Shown here in pieces: positions 7,515 to 15,347 of a DNA stretch of 20,162 nt. The notes under the pieces are model-generated. The model ran no database searches and was not told the origin of the DNA. It saw only the letters and a list, made by a program, of their open reading frames with translations. A program made the translations under genes and the position numbers. Source of the DNA: an uncultured Bacteroidaceae bacterium (GTDB taxonomy: Bacteria > Bacteroidota > Bacteroidia > Bacteroidales > Bacteroidaceae); assembly GCA_904501775.1 (NCBI GenBank), contig CAJGCJ010000025.1:1-20162 (forward strand), read 5' to 3'. Every line of letters begins with the position of its first letter. Position 1 is the stretch's first letter.

Positions 7515-10500
7515 ATGAACGCTAAAATCAAGATGCTTAAAGCTCTAAGTATATTATTGTGTCTGTTTTGCACAATTCCTTTGTTTGCACAAAGCGGTAC
7601 AACTGTCATCGGAACTGTATATGACGAATTTGGCGACCCCCTTCCCGGCGCCAGCGTCATCGTAATAAAAAACAAGGAGATGGCACGTGCCACAAGCACC
7701 AATATAAACGGAAACTTCAAGATTGATGTCTATTTGGATAAGGGCGAGAAAGAGATTAAAATCAGTTTTATGGGTTCAAAGACTGAGGTTATCAAGCTCG
7801 ACCAACAGAACATAGGCCGTAACATTACAGTAAACCTTGAGCCCGACAGAGCATTATTGGAGGAGGTAACCGTCGTAGAAGACGGATATGCCCGTCTGCC
7901 CCGTAAGGACATGGTGGGAGCTTTCACCACTATCAAAGCCGACGAGGTACTGATGCCGGCATATCAGAACATCGACCAGATGCTACAAGGAAAAATTGCC
8001 GGTATGAGCGTTGTAAACTCTTCGGCGCGTGTAGGTGCATCGCCCAAGATAACCATACGCGGTACATCTACAATTCTGGGTAACAGTGACCCTCTGTGGG
8101 TAGTTGACGGAGTTATTCAGGAGGACCCCTTGTCGATAGACATGAGTTCTTCCATAACCACCGACATGCGCGAGCTTATCGGTAACCAGATATCGTGGCT
8201 CAATCCGCAAGACATTGACAACATCACAGTGCTAAAGGATGCTTCGGCTACAGCAATCTATGGTTCAAAGGCTTCGAACGGTGTAATCGTAATAACAACC
8301 AAGAAGGGAACTCCCGGACGCATAAGCGTAAACTACACAGGCAACATCTCGGTGCGCGAGCGTCCCAACTATGACATATACGACTATATGAACTCATACG
8401 AGCGCATACAGTTCAGCAAAGAGGCCTACGAAGCAGGTGTAAGATATCAGACTGAACCACTCCCACAGGTATACACCTACGAGGGACTCATGGCAATGTT
8501 CAACAAGCGTATGATAAACGAAGATGAGTTCTCACAATATCTTCAACGTCTGGAGACTGTCAACACCGATTGGTTCGACCTGCTGACACGCAATTCGGTG
8601 AGTCAGAATCACAACCTGAGTATCTCGGGTGGAACAGACAAGTACACCTACAATGCATCAATAGGCTATTCTGACAACAAGGGATACGAAATTGGCAACG
8701 AGAACGACCAGTTGACCACCCGTCTGAGCATTAACAGCAACGTAAATGACAGATTGAGCATAAACGTACAGTTGAACGGTAGCGTGCGCAACTCCGACGG
8801 CTATGGTGCAGGAGTCAACCCGTACAGCTATGCAATGAACACAAGCCGTGCAATCCCTGCATACGAAGAGGACGGTTCATTGGCCTACTATTCAAAATAC
8901 TACCGTTACCAATATAACGCGCAGTTGGGCGACAACAACCAATACGCCTACAACATATTCAACGAAATGGCGAACAGCTACTCTTCGAACCGAGGAACAA
9001 TGTTCAACGCCTCAACAAACATCTCATACAAGCTTCTTAGCTGGCTCACCTATCAGGCAACTGGCAGCATGTCACTGAGCACCAATACAAGCGAGAGCTT
9101 TGCAGGCGAAAGAACCTCACATGTGGAACAGCTATACCGCGGTTACCCATACGGTAGCGAAAAGGCCGGCAGCGACAAGTACTATGCGGCGCTGATGCCA
9201 TTTGGTGGCGTACTCAACCAATCAAATTCACAGACCCTCTCATACAGCACATCACACCGTCTCTCATTCAGCAAAGAGTTCAACGAGAACCATCGTCTGA
9301 ACGCGATGCTGGGTATGGAGATACGCTCAAGCGAGGGCGAGAGCGACGGTAACACCGTATGGGGTTATGTTCCCGAGCGTGGCGAGATAATAGTTTCGCC
9401 CACTACACCCGATAACTTCAAGCCTATCGGTACCGACATAAGCATAGGCTGGGGCGCACTCACACAGCTCTACAATGGCGGATGGAGCAAGAGTTCAACC
9501 GTTACAAACTACATGTCATTTTTTGCAACTGTGGCATACTCGATGATGAACCGCTATGTCATCAACATCAACGTACGTTCCGACGCTTCTAACCGTTTCG
9601 GACAGGATGTAAACAAACAGTTCGACCCCACATGGTCATTCGGTGCATCGTGGAAAATAGCACAAGAGCCTTTTGTTGCCGAGAATATGCCATGGCTCGA
9701 CCAGATGAACCTTCGTGCCACATACGGTATTCAGGGTAATGTCGTAAACAGCATAAGCCCCGAGATGATAGTACGCTACCAAGGACTTCTCGAGAGCTAC
9801 GGCGAATACTATCTTACAATCTCGAGCCTTGCCAACCCGCAGCTTAAGTGGGAGAGAACAAAGACATGGAACTTGGGTATCGACCTTGCACTATTCGGAT
9901 TGCAAATGAACTTCGAGTACTATGGACGACGCTCACACGCTATTATACGTCAGGACATAGCACAGGAGTACGGTATTTCAACAATGCCCCTTAACGGAGC
10001 AATAATCACCAACCACGGACTGGAATACACGCTGAACTTCACTCCCTACCGCACAAAGGATTTCACATGGACCGTAGGATTCAATGCCAGCAAGAACTGG
10101 AACAAGTCGCGCGACGATGACCGTACGGCCAAGGCTGACGAGCTTACACACATAGACTTCCTAAACGGCAACAGCGACCGTCCTTTGAAGAACGGCTATC
10201 CACTATCAGCATTCTGGTCGTATAAGTTCACAGGACTTAACGGAACAAACGGTTATCCCACATTTGCAAATGCCACATACGACGACGTAGACGGTGACGG
10301 AAGTGTCGACCCCACTACATTCCTTGTATATTCGGGACAAGGCGAGCCCGACTTCACAGGTGGTTTCAACACCCGTATCCGTTGGAAGAACTTCCATTTA
10401 GGTGCCGACTTCGCAATTATGTTGGGTGCAAAGAAGCGTCTGCCCAACCCCTACTCGACCTTCTCGAACGGAAAGATGCCCGACATCTTCAGCAACCTAT

Positions 10501-10874
10501 CGAAGGAGCTAAACAACCGTTGGAAGAAACCGGGTGACGAAGCACACACAAATATCCCTGCACTCTACACCTCGGTGCGTGACCTGTACAATCTTAACCT
10601 ACCCAATGGTCGCTTTGACAATATCTACTCGATGTGGGCACAATCGGATGTACGCGTAGCAGATGCATCGTTCTTGCGCTGTACACAGATATCACTCTCT
10701 TACAATCTGCCATCCAAGATATGCCAGAAGGCAGGACTGTCACGCATACAGGTAAGTGCAAACGTGAACAACCTCTTTGTAATAGCAAGCGACAAATGGC
10801 GCGGATATGACCCCGAGCTGGGTTACACCATACAGCCACGCGTTTACTCAATGGGACTAAGTGTAGGATTTTAA
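7515..10874 (+). CDS. SusC/RagA-family TonB-dependent outer-membrane transporter
   Basis: A 1119-residue outer-membrane transporter of the SusC family, which takes up ligands captured by a SusD lid using TonB energy. A signal peptide spans 1-25 (cleavage near LFAQ). A carboxypeptidase-regulatory-like beta domain is at about 28-112 (VIGTVYDEFGDPLPGASV). A TonB-box-like EEVTVVEDGYA follows at 116-126, then the plug at about 135-268 with IRGTSTILGNSDPLWVVDGV and NITVLKDASATAIYGSKASN. The 22-strand barrel extends to the terminal residue, a phenylalanine. No STN domain is present, so signalling to an ECF anti-sigma factor is not expected. It heads the operon; the SusD gene starts 12 bases after its stop. 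The ligand cannot be read from the sequence, and the usual carbohydrate assumption is not supported by the neighbours. Confidence 0.95.
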   Translation: MNAKIKMLKALSILLCLFCTIPLFAQSGTTVIGTVYDEFGDPLPGASVIVIKNKEMARATSTNINGNFKIDVYLDKGEKEIKISFMGSKTEVIKLDQQNIGRNITVNLEPDRALLEEVTVVEDGYARLPRKDMVGAFTTIKADEVLMPAYQNIDQMLQGKIAGMSVVNSSARVGASPKITIRGTSTILGNSDPLWVVDGVIQEDPLSIDMSSSITTDMRELIGNQISWLNPQDIDNITVLKDASATAIYGSKASNGVIVITTKKGTPGRISVNYTGNISVRERPNYDIYDYMNSYERIQFSKEAYEAGVRYQTEPLPQVYTYEGLMAMFNKRMINEDEFSQYLQRLETVNTDWFDLLTRNSVSQNHNLSISGGTDKYTYNASIGYSDNKGYEIGNENDQLTTRLSINSNVNDRLSINVQLNGSVRNSDGYGAGVNPYSYAMNTSRAIPAYEEDGSLAYYSKYYRYQYNAQLGDNNQYAYNIFNEMANSYSSNRGTMFNASTNISYKLLSWLTYQATGSMSLSTNTSESFAGERTSHVEQLYRGYPYGSEKAGSDKYYAALMPFGGVLNQSNSQTLSYSTSHRLSFSKEFNENHRLNAMLGMEIRSSEGESDGNTVWGYVPERGEIIVSPTTPDNFKPIGTDISIGWGALTQLYNGGWSKSSTVTNYMSFFATVAYSMMNRYVININVRSDASNRFGQDVNKQFDPTWSFGASWKIAQEPFVAENMPWLDQMNLRATYGIQGNVVNSISPEMIVRYQGLLESYGEYYLTISSLANPQLKWERTKTWNLGIDLALFGLQMNFEYYGRRSHAIIRQDIAQEYGISTMPLNGAIITNHGLEYTLNFTPYRTKDFTWTVGFNASKNWNKSRDDDRTAKADELTHIDFLNGNSDRPLKNGYPLSAFWSYKFTGLNGTNGYPTFANATYDDVDGDGSVDPTTFLVYSGQGEPDFTGGFNTRIRWKNFHLGADFAIMLGAKKRLPNPYSTFSNGKMPDIFSNLSKELNNRWKKPGDEAHTNIPALYTSVRDLYNLNLPNGRFDNIYSMWAQSDVRVADASFLRCTQISLSYNLPSKICQKAGLSRIQVSANVNNLFVIASDKWRGYDPELGYTIQPRVYSMGLSVGF

Positions 10875-10886
10875 CAACTTGAAGCT

Positions 10887-12470
10887 ATGAAATTGAAAGA
10901 CAATATACTCGCAGTAATCACACTGCTTACAGTTACAGCATGTGGCGACTTCCTTGAGCCAAACTCAAAGAGCGAATTCGTTCCCAAGGATGCTGTATCG
11001 TTAAATGAGTTGCTTTTGGGCGAGGGATATCAGCGCAACGACATGGAGGGCTTTAACGTGTTCCTCAATCTTATGGATGACGATATAGAGGCAACTCCCT
11101 ATCAGACTCCAAGCGATGGTTTCGACCCTAACAGATTCACAGCATCGTTCACTTGGCAGCCCGACATGTTCGAAATGATGGAACTCGCAAATTCAGGCCA
11201 TACGAACGTATACCAGAGCTATTACGAAGTTATTCTGGGAGCAAACGCTGTAATAGACTACCTGAGCGAGGTTAATGACACCGAAGACAATATCAACAAG
11301 GTTAAGGCACAGGCATATGCCCTTCGCGGTTTCTACTATTTCAACCTTGTAAACATATTCGGCATGCCCTACAACTATGCACCCGACTCACTCGGTGTTC
11401 CATTGAAACTGCACAGTGCAATTGAGGAGAGCGATGACTATCTGGTACGAAAAACCGTGCGCGAAGTGTACACACAGATACTTGCCGACCTTCACACAGC
11501 CGAAGAGACATATCATAAGCTTCCGGCAAGCGAACAATGGAGTGCCAACTACCGCACCAGCCTTCCTATGGTGCAGCTGATGCTGTCGCGTACCTATTTA
11601 TATATGGAGGATTGGACAAACGCCGCCAAATATGCCGGATATGTAATGCAGGACAAGAACTTCAAACTGGATGACATGAACGACATTCTGCTATACGGCA
11701 ACGACGTCAACGGCAAGACAATACGCAACTACGCTTCATTCTCGTCATACAAATCAAGGGAAACAATATGGTTGTACGGAAGCATATCGGACATGTTCGA
11801 GTGGACCTATAGCTATCTGACAGCTACCAACACCGTGACCGGTAGCAGAATGTATCCCTATTTTCAGGCATCCGAGGAACTTTTGAACACATTTGTCGAC
11901 TATGACCTGCGCCTGAACCGCTATATCGTAAAATCGCCAATGGGTGATACAAACGAGCAGATGTACATGGCATATGGTAAAGTAAATATCGGATATACCA
12001 CACTCAAGAATGGTACCACCGAAATTGACTACTACCTGCCAAAGGCTGCAACAGGTGAGTTCGGACGTTCATTACGTCTCTCCGAGGCCTATCTCAACTA
12101 TGCCGAGGCTCTGGCAATGACAGGCGACATTAATGGTGCGGCCGATGCGCTCAACACTCTGCGCGAGAAGCGTTTCGACCCCGAGGATTTTGAGGAAGAG
12201 ACATTCAGCAGCCAAGAGGAACTGATACAGTTTGTGCGTGACGAGCGTCGCCGCGAGCTATGTTTCGAGGGACACCGTTGGTTCGACCTTCGCCGTTGGG
12301 GAATGCCATCCATAACACACATATGGCACGACAGTGAAACTGCATCAAGCACCTACCGCCTTGAAGAGTGCGATCCCTTGTACACCGTACCAATCCCCGA
12401 CGAGGCACTTCAGGCTAACGGCAAACTGGTACAGAATAGTCTTCCCGACAAGCGTCTGCCTCAGGACTAA
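10887..12470 (+). CDS. SusD/RagB-family nutrient-binding lipoprotein
   Basis: A 527-residue lipoprotein forming the lid of the SusC partner encoded just upstream. The N-terminus MKLKDNILAVITLLTVTAC places the lipidated cysteine at residue 19, followed by GDFLEP as in many SusD proteins. The SusD helical (TPR-like) region includes KAQAYALRGFYYFNL near 140-154, and the RagB/SusD C-terminal region includes RLSEAYLNYAEAL near 395-407, LNTLREKRF, and RRRELCFEGHRWFDLRRWG near 450-470. All are family hallmarks. The protein is intact and normal length. Position directly after susC is the standard arrangement. The ligand is unknown. Confidence 0.95.
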   Translation: MKLKDNILAVITLLTVTACGDFLEPNSKSEFVPKDAVSLNELLLGEGYQRNDMEGFNVFLNLMDDDIEATPYQTPSDGFDPNRFTASFTWQPDMFEMMELANSGHTNVYQSYYEVILGANAVIDYLSEVNDTEDNINKVKAQAYALRGFYYFNLVNIFGMPYNYAPDSLGVPLKLHSAIEESDDYLVRKTVREVYTQILADLHTAEETYHKLPASEQWSANYRTSLPMVQLMLSRTYLYMEDWTNAAKYAGYVMQDKNFKLDDMNDILLYGNDVNGKTIRNYASFSSYKSRETIWLYGSISDMFEWTYSYLTATNTVTGSRMYPYFQASEELLNTFVDYDLRLNRYIVKSPMGDTNEQMYMAYGKVNIGYTTLKNGTTEIDYYLPKAATGEFGRSLRLSEAYLNYAEALAMTGDINGAADALNTLREKRFDPEDFEEETFSSQEELIQFVRDERRRELCFEGHRWFDLRRWGMPSITHIWHDSETASSTYRLEECDPLYTVPIPDEALQANGKLVQNSLPDKRLPQD

Positions 12471-12500
12471 TAAGATACACAGCAAAAACAGCATACAATT

Positions 12501-13520
12501 ATGAAAAGGCTAATCACACTCACAAGTATAATCCTTGCCTTGGCCGTAACTTTCACAGCATGCCAGAAGGACGAAGATGCAATAACCCCATCGGGCAACT
12601 ATTCGCCCATACGCGGTGGTTTCCCACAAGGCGATAGCAAATACGACAGCATCATAAATGACATAAAGAACGAGTATGGCGTTTATCTGCTATACAAAGA
12701 TATCACAGAGACCGACCTCAACCGTAACTGGCTCTCTACAGGAACAGGCGACATATACGTTGCCGGCCCCGAAGAGGAGCGCGATGCAGCCTGCTGGAAC
12801 CTTCCCGAGGAGCATCTGCCCTATTATGTCGACTATTTCAGAAACGAGATATTTAGCAACATAAGCAAGGAATTTGCAAACTCGGCTTTCCCTGTGAAGA
12901 TGTACATGATAGACAACCTGCGCACCGAGCCACGCAATTTTGGTGAGGATTCGGGTGTAACATCAGGCGGTACCACAACCGACCCCCGCAAGTTGCTCAT
13001 GAAAGGAAACTTCGACAGCTGGGCAATAAGCTTCACCGACGAAATGATGAACAGTGAAGAGGCTGCCTACGCACTGAAGCAGCAGCGCTGCATGCTTATC
13101 ATTGAACTTATCAAGAATGTAGACAGCAAGAACGAACTTGGCTCACCCGACGAGTTCTGGAGCGGTTTCAACTTTGCCGACACAATGGACATCAAAAATC
13201 CGGCAGCTGAAAAATACAAATACAAGCTTGGCTTTGTGGATATGATAAACGACAATTTCGGTACAGGACAGCGCAAGCAGGTGTGGGTGGACTACTACTT
13301 TACAAGTACATCGTACTGGGAGAAGAGCAACCCCAACTACAACCTCTTCACAACATATATCAAGAATATAATGTGGCTCACAACCGAGGAGTTTGAAGAG
13401 CGTTATCCCATCGCTAAATACCCGATGATACACGAGAAACGCGACATCGTAATTGACTACATGTTGGAGGCACACGGAATTAACCTTTTGGGAATATCCT
13501 ACGGCAACAAGAAACAGTAA
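12501..13520 (+). CDS. Lipoprotein resembling import-associated zinc metallohydrolases, catalytic motif absent
   Basis: A 339-residue lipoprotein. The N-terminus ends in FTACQKDED, with lipid on C21. QKDED directly after the cysteine matches the acidic export signal that sends Bacteroidota lipoproteins to the cell surface. General layout and position after susC-susD resemble the substrate-import-associated HExxH lipoprotein family (TIGR04549-like), including VYLLYKDI at 61-68, FPVKMYMIDNLRTE at 130-143 and a C-terminal helix IVIDYMLEAHGINL. There is no HExxH. Only three histidines exist (H105, H311, H325), and the helix where the motif would be expected reads LIIELIKN at 199-206. HEKRD at 311-315 lies in the C-terminal helix and lacks the second histidine. 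I infer a binding or scaffold protein derived from a peptidase; family assignment is from memory of pattern and context, so moderate. Confidence 0.6.
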   Translation: MKRLITLTSIILALAVTFTACQKDEDAITPSGNYSPIRGGFPQGDSKYDSIINDIKNEYGVYLLYKDITETDLNRNWLSTGTGDIYVAGPEEERDAACWNLPEEHLPYYVDYFRNEIFSNISKEFANSAFPVKMYMIDNLRTEPRNFGEDSGVTSGGTTTDPRKLLMKGNFDSWAISFTDEMMNSEEAAYALKQQRCMLIIELIKNVDSKNELGSPDEFWSGFNFADTMDIKNPAAEKYKYKLGFVDMINDNFGTGQRKQVWVDYYFTSTSYWEKSNPNYNLFTTYIKNIMWLTTEEFEERYPIAKYPMIHEKRDIVIDYMLEAHGINLLGISYGNKKQ

Positions 13521-13535
13521 ACTCCATAACCCAAA

Positions 13536-14630
13536 ATGATATCTTACATAAAAACGTTGCTTACAGTTGCTATAGCAGGCATAATGCTGATGTCGTGCGA
13601 CAAGCCACTTCCGCCACAGGTCGACACCTTGTGGAAGAAAGAGTTCACAGCAGCACAACAGATTATTGATACCTACGACAGCATAAGAACCGCTATCGGT
13701 GACGACAACCATGGCCTGCACACAAAGAACATGTGCCATTATGTGTGGAACAGCGGCGAATATATGTTCCGCTGCCGGGGCAAGAACGAAGATATCTATC
13801 AGCTTGCACAATACTTCGAAGAGCTCGAGCTGTCTGACGACTCTCTGAAATCGTTCATCAACTGCCACAACCCCGAACGGTTTGCCGACCACTACTTCAC
13901 ACTTAAGGCAATGAAGCGTGGCGACAAGTTCGATGATGCCCGCGACGGACTTACCATAACAGTGTTCTACCCTATCAGAGGATTGAACCACAACGACTAC
14001 AACAAGTTAAAGGAGGTATTCCGAAGCAACAACGAAGTGCTGCACAAGGTATATCTTGAGAAACTGAGATTCCCGTTAGGCAACAGCGGATGCAACGAGG
14101 AAATGTACAGCGTGCAACCCATTATCAAAGAGAATGTGGCCGATAGCAAACTGAAGGAAGAGATACTTGGCCTTTTCGAAAGATACTCCATTCTAATGCC
14201 CGGAAGAGTTGCACCGACACCCGATTTAAAAGATGTGAACGGCAATACACGCACTTTTGCTGAATTCCGAGGAAAAGTGCTTGTCATTGACGTGTGGGCC
14301 ACATGGTGCAGCAGTTGCTTGGCCGGCATGCCAAAATATATGGCATTACGCGATAAATATAAAGGTAATGGCAACATTGAATTCATAACCGTCTCAATAG
14401 ATCGCAGCAATGTAAAGAAATTGTGGAAGTCTACAATAGTCAAGAAAGGAATGGAGGGCATGATTAACCTTTTCCCCGACTGTGCAGAACAGTCACAGTT
14501 CGAAAGTGACTATCACATTTCGGGAGTACCACGATACATTGTAATTGACAAGAACGGCAATATAGTATCGGCTTTTGCTCCGCCAACCGGCAAAGGTTTA
14601 GAGGAACTGATTACAAATACACTTAAATAA
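13536..14630 (+). CDS. TlpA-family thioredoxin-like lipoprotein with WCSSC active site
   Basis: A 364-residue lipoprotein (MLMSC, C21) with a C-terminal thioredoxin/redoxin domain at about 222-364. The sequence KVLVIDVWATWCSSC puts the redox pair at C258 and C261, GVPRY supplies the cis-proline at P332, and DKNGNIVSAF is the usual last hairpin. The CSSC dipeptide differs from the more common CGPC or CxPC. The N-terminal 200 residues are an unrecognised domain with four extra cysteines (C67, C80, C110, C186); C315 is in the thioredoxin domain. The lipobox is followed by DKPLPP, not an acidic export signal, so a periplasm-facing location is likely. It lies 15 bases after the metallohydrolase-like gene and 6 before the second thioredoxin. 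The role is thiol-disulfide exchange, reductase or isomerase; the partner is unknown. Confidence 0.88.
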   Translation: MISYIKTLLTVAIAGIMLMSCDKPLPPQVDTLWKKEFTAAQQIIDTYDSIRTAIGDDNHGLHTKNMCHYVWNSGEYMFRCRGKNEDIYQLAQYFEELELSDDSLKSFINCHNPERFADHYFTLKAMKRGDKFDDARDGLTITVFYPIRGLNHNDYNKLKEVFRSNNEVLHKVYLEKLRFPLGNSGCNEEMYSVQPIIKENVADSKLKEEILGLFERYSILMPGRVAPTPDLKDVNGNTRTFAEFRGKVLVIDVWATWCSSCLAGMPKYMALRDKYKGNGNIEFITVSIDRSNVKKLWKSTIVKKGMEGMINLFPDCAEQSQFESDYHISGVPRYIVIDKNGNIVSAFAPPTGKGLEELITNTLK

Positions 14631-14636
14631 AATACA

Positions 14637-15179
14637 ATGAAAAAGAGAATGAACATCTGTATTCTGCTTGCGCTGACACTATGCGCATGTAACAATACAA
14701 CAGGTAAACCGGCACAGACAGAGCAACAGCCTCAACAGACTGCTACTACTGAAGTATCAGAATCAGTTGTTAACGTAACAGAAAATGTCAGTGCCCAGCC
14801 GGGAGAGGAGTCGGGAACAATCTTTCACAATATTACATTGCAAGAGGCCCTCGATAAAGCAAAGAGTGAGAGCAAACCTATTTTCATGTACATCTATACA
14901 AAGAGCTGCAAGCCTTGCAGAATGATGAAAAAGAAGATATTCCCCCAACAGGCATGTGCCGACTACCTGAACTCAAACTATATTGTAGTATCAAAAGATG
15001 CAGAAGAGGGTGACGGCATTGAAATTGCAGCAAGATACAGCGCAAACATCTACCCGACATTCCTTATATTGGATGCAGAAGGAAACAAGACAGGAGAAGT
15101 GATTGGAGGCGAGGGTGATGTACATAAATTCATAGAGAAAATTGAAAAAGCCTCAAAAGGAGAGACTCCCGAAGAGTAA
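14637..15179 (+). CDS. Thioredoxin-fold lipoprotein with CKPC active site
   Basis: A 180-residue lipoprotein, last gene of the operon. The signal LALTLCAC gives a lipidated C18, then a Q/T-rich linker to about residue 60. The thioredoxin-like domain (Thioredoxin_7 or DsbD-gamma type) follows: FMYIYTKSCKPCRMMKK with C91 and C94, cis-proline P140 in IYPTFLILDAEGN, and a C-terminal helix. The spacing between the CxxC and the cis-Pro is typical. The long flexible linker would let the domain reach away from the membrane. It starts 6 bases after the TlpA-like gene, so translation may be coupled. Acting in series or on the same substrate as the WCSSC protein is inferred from adjacency. No membrane electron donor (DsbD/CcdA) is encoded here. 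Confidence 0.88.
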   Translation: MKKRMNICILLALTLCACNNTTGKPAQTEQQPQQTATTEVSESVVNVTENVSAQPGEESGTIFHNITLQEALDKAKSESKPIFMYIYTKSCKPCRMMKKKIFPQQACADYLNSNYIVVSKDAEEGDGIEIAARYSANIYPTFLILDAEGNKTGEVIGGEGDVHKFIEKIEKASKGETPEE

Positions 15180-15188
15180 TAAAACATG

Positions 15189-15218
15189 TTGAATCCTTGC
15201 CCATCGGCAAGGATTCAA
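15189..15218 (+). terminator. Hairpin after the SusCD-thioredoxin operon
   Basis: TTGAATCCTTGCC at 15189-15201 pairs perfectly with GGCAAGGATTCAA at 15206-15218 around a four-base loop. It begins nine bases after the last stop codon. No T tract follows, so it may be a weak terminator or an mRNA-stabilising 3' hairpin. Confidence 0.6.
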
Positions 15219-15306
15219 TCAATATAACAGGGAGTACAACAAATGTTAATCTCCACATTAACAATATATACAGATAAATTTTGTTTCTTTATATCTGCTA
15301 AAATCG

Positions 15307-15315
15307 TATATTTGC
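15307..15315 (+). promoter_or_regulatory. Candidate -7 promoter element TATATTTGC
   Basis: An exact match to TAnnTTTG followed by C, ending 32 bases upstream of the ATG at 15348. A T-rich stretch at 15280-15290, containing TTTG 23 bases upstream, could supply the -33 contact. It indicates that the secreted-protein gene is transcribed independently of the operon before it. Confidence 0.6.
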
Positions 15316-15347
15316 ATCAGAAAATAAAACTCATAAAATAGATACAT

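Noticed and set aside
13431..13445. HEKRD in the metallohydrolase-like protein as a zinc motif
   Set aside because: The second histidine is missing and the segment lies in the C-terminal helix, not in the catalytic region.
13143..13991. 282-codon open frame on the minus strand
   Set aside because: It lies antisense across the metallohydrolase-like and TlpA-like genes, both of which have clear family features; its translation has no recognisable domain and no start context.
7515..15179. Annotation as a polysaccharide utilization locus
   Set aside because: No carbohydrate-active enzyme or dedicated sensor is encoded; SusC and SusD alone do not establish a glycan substrate.
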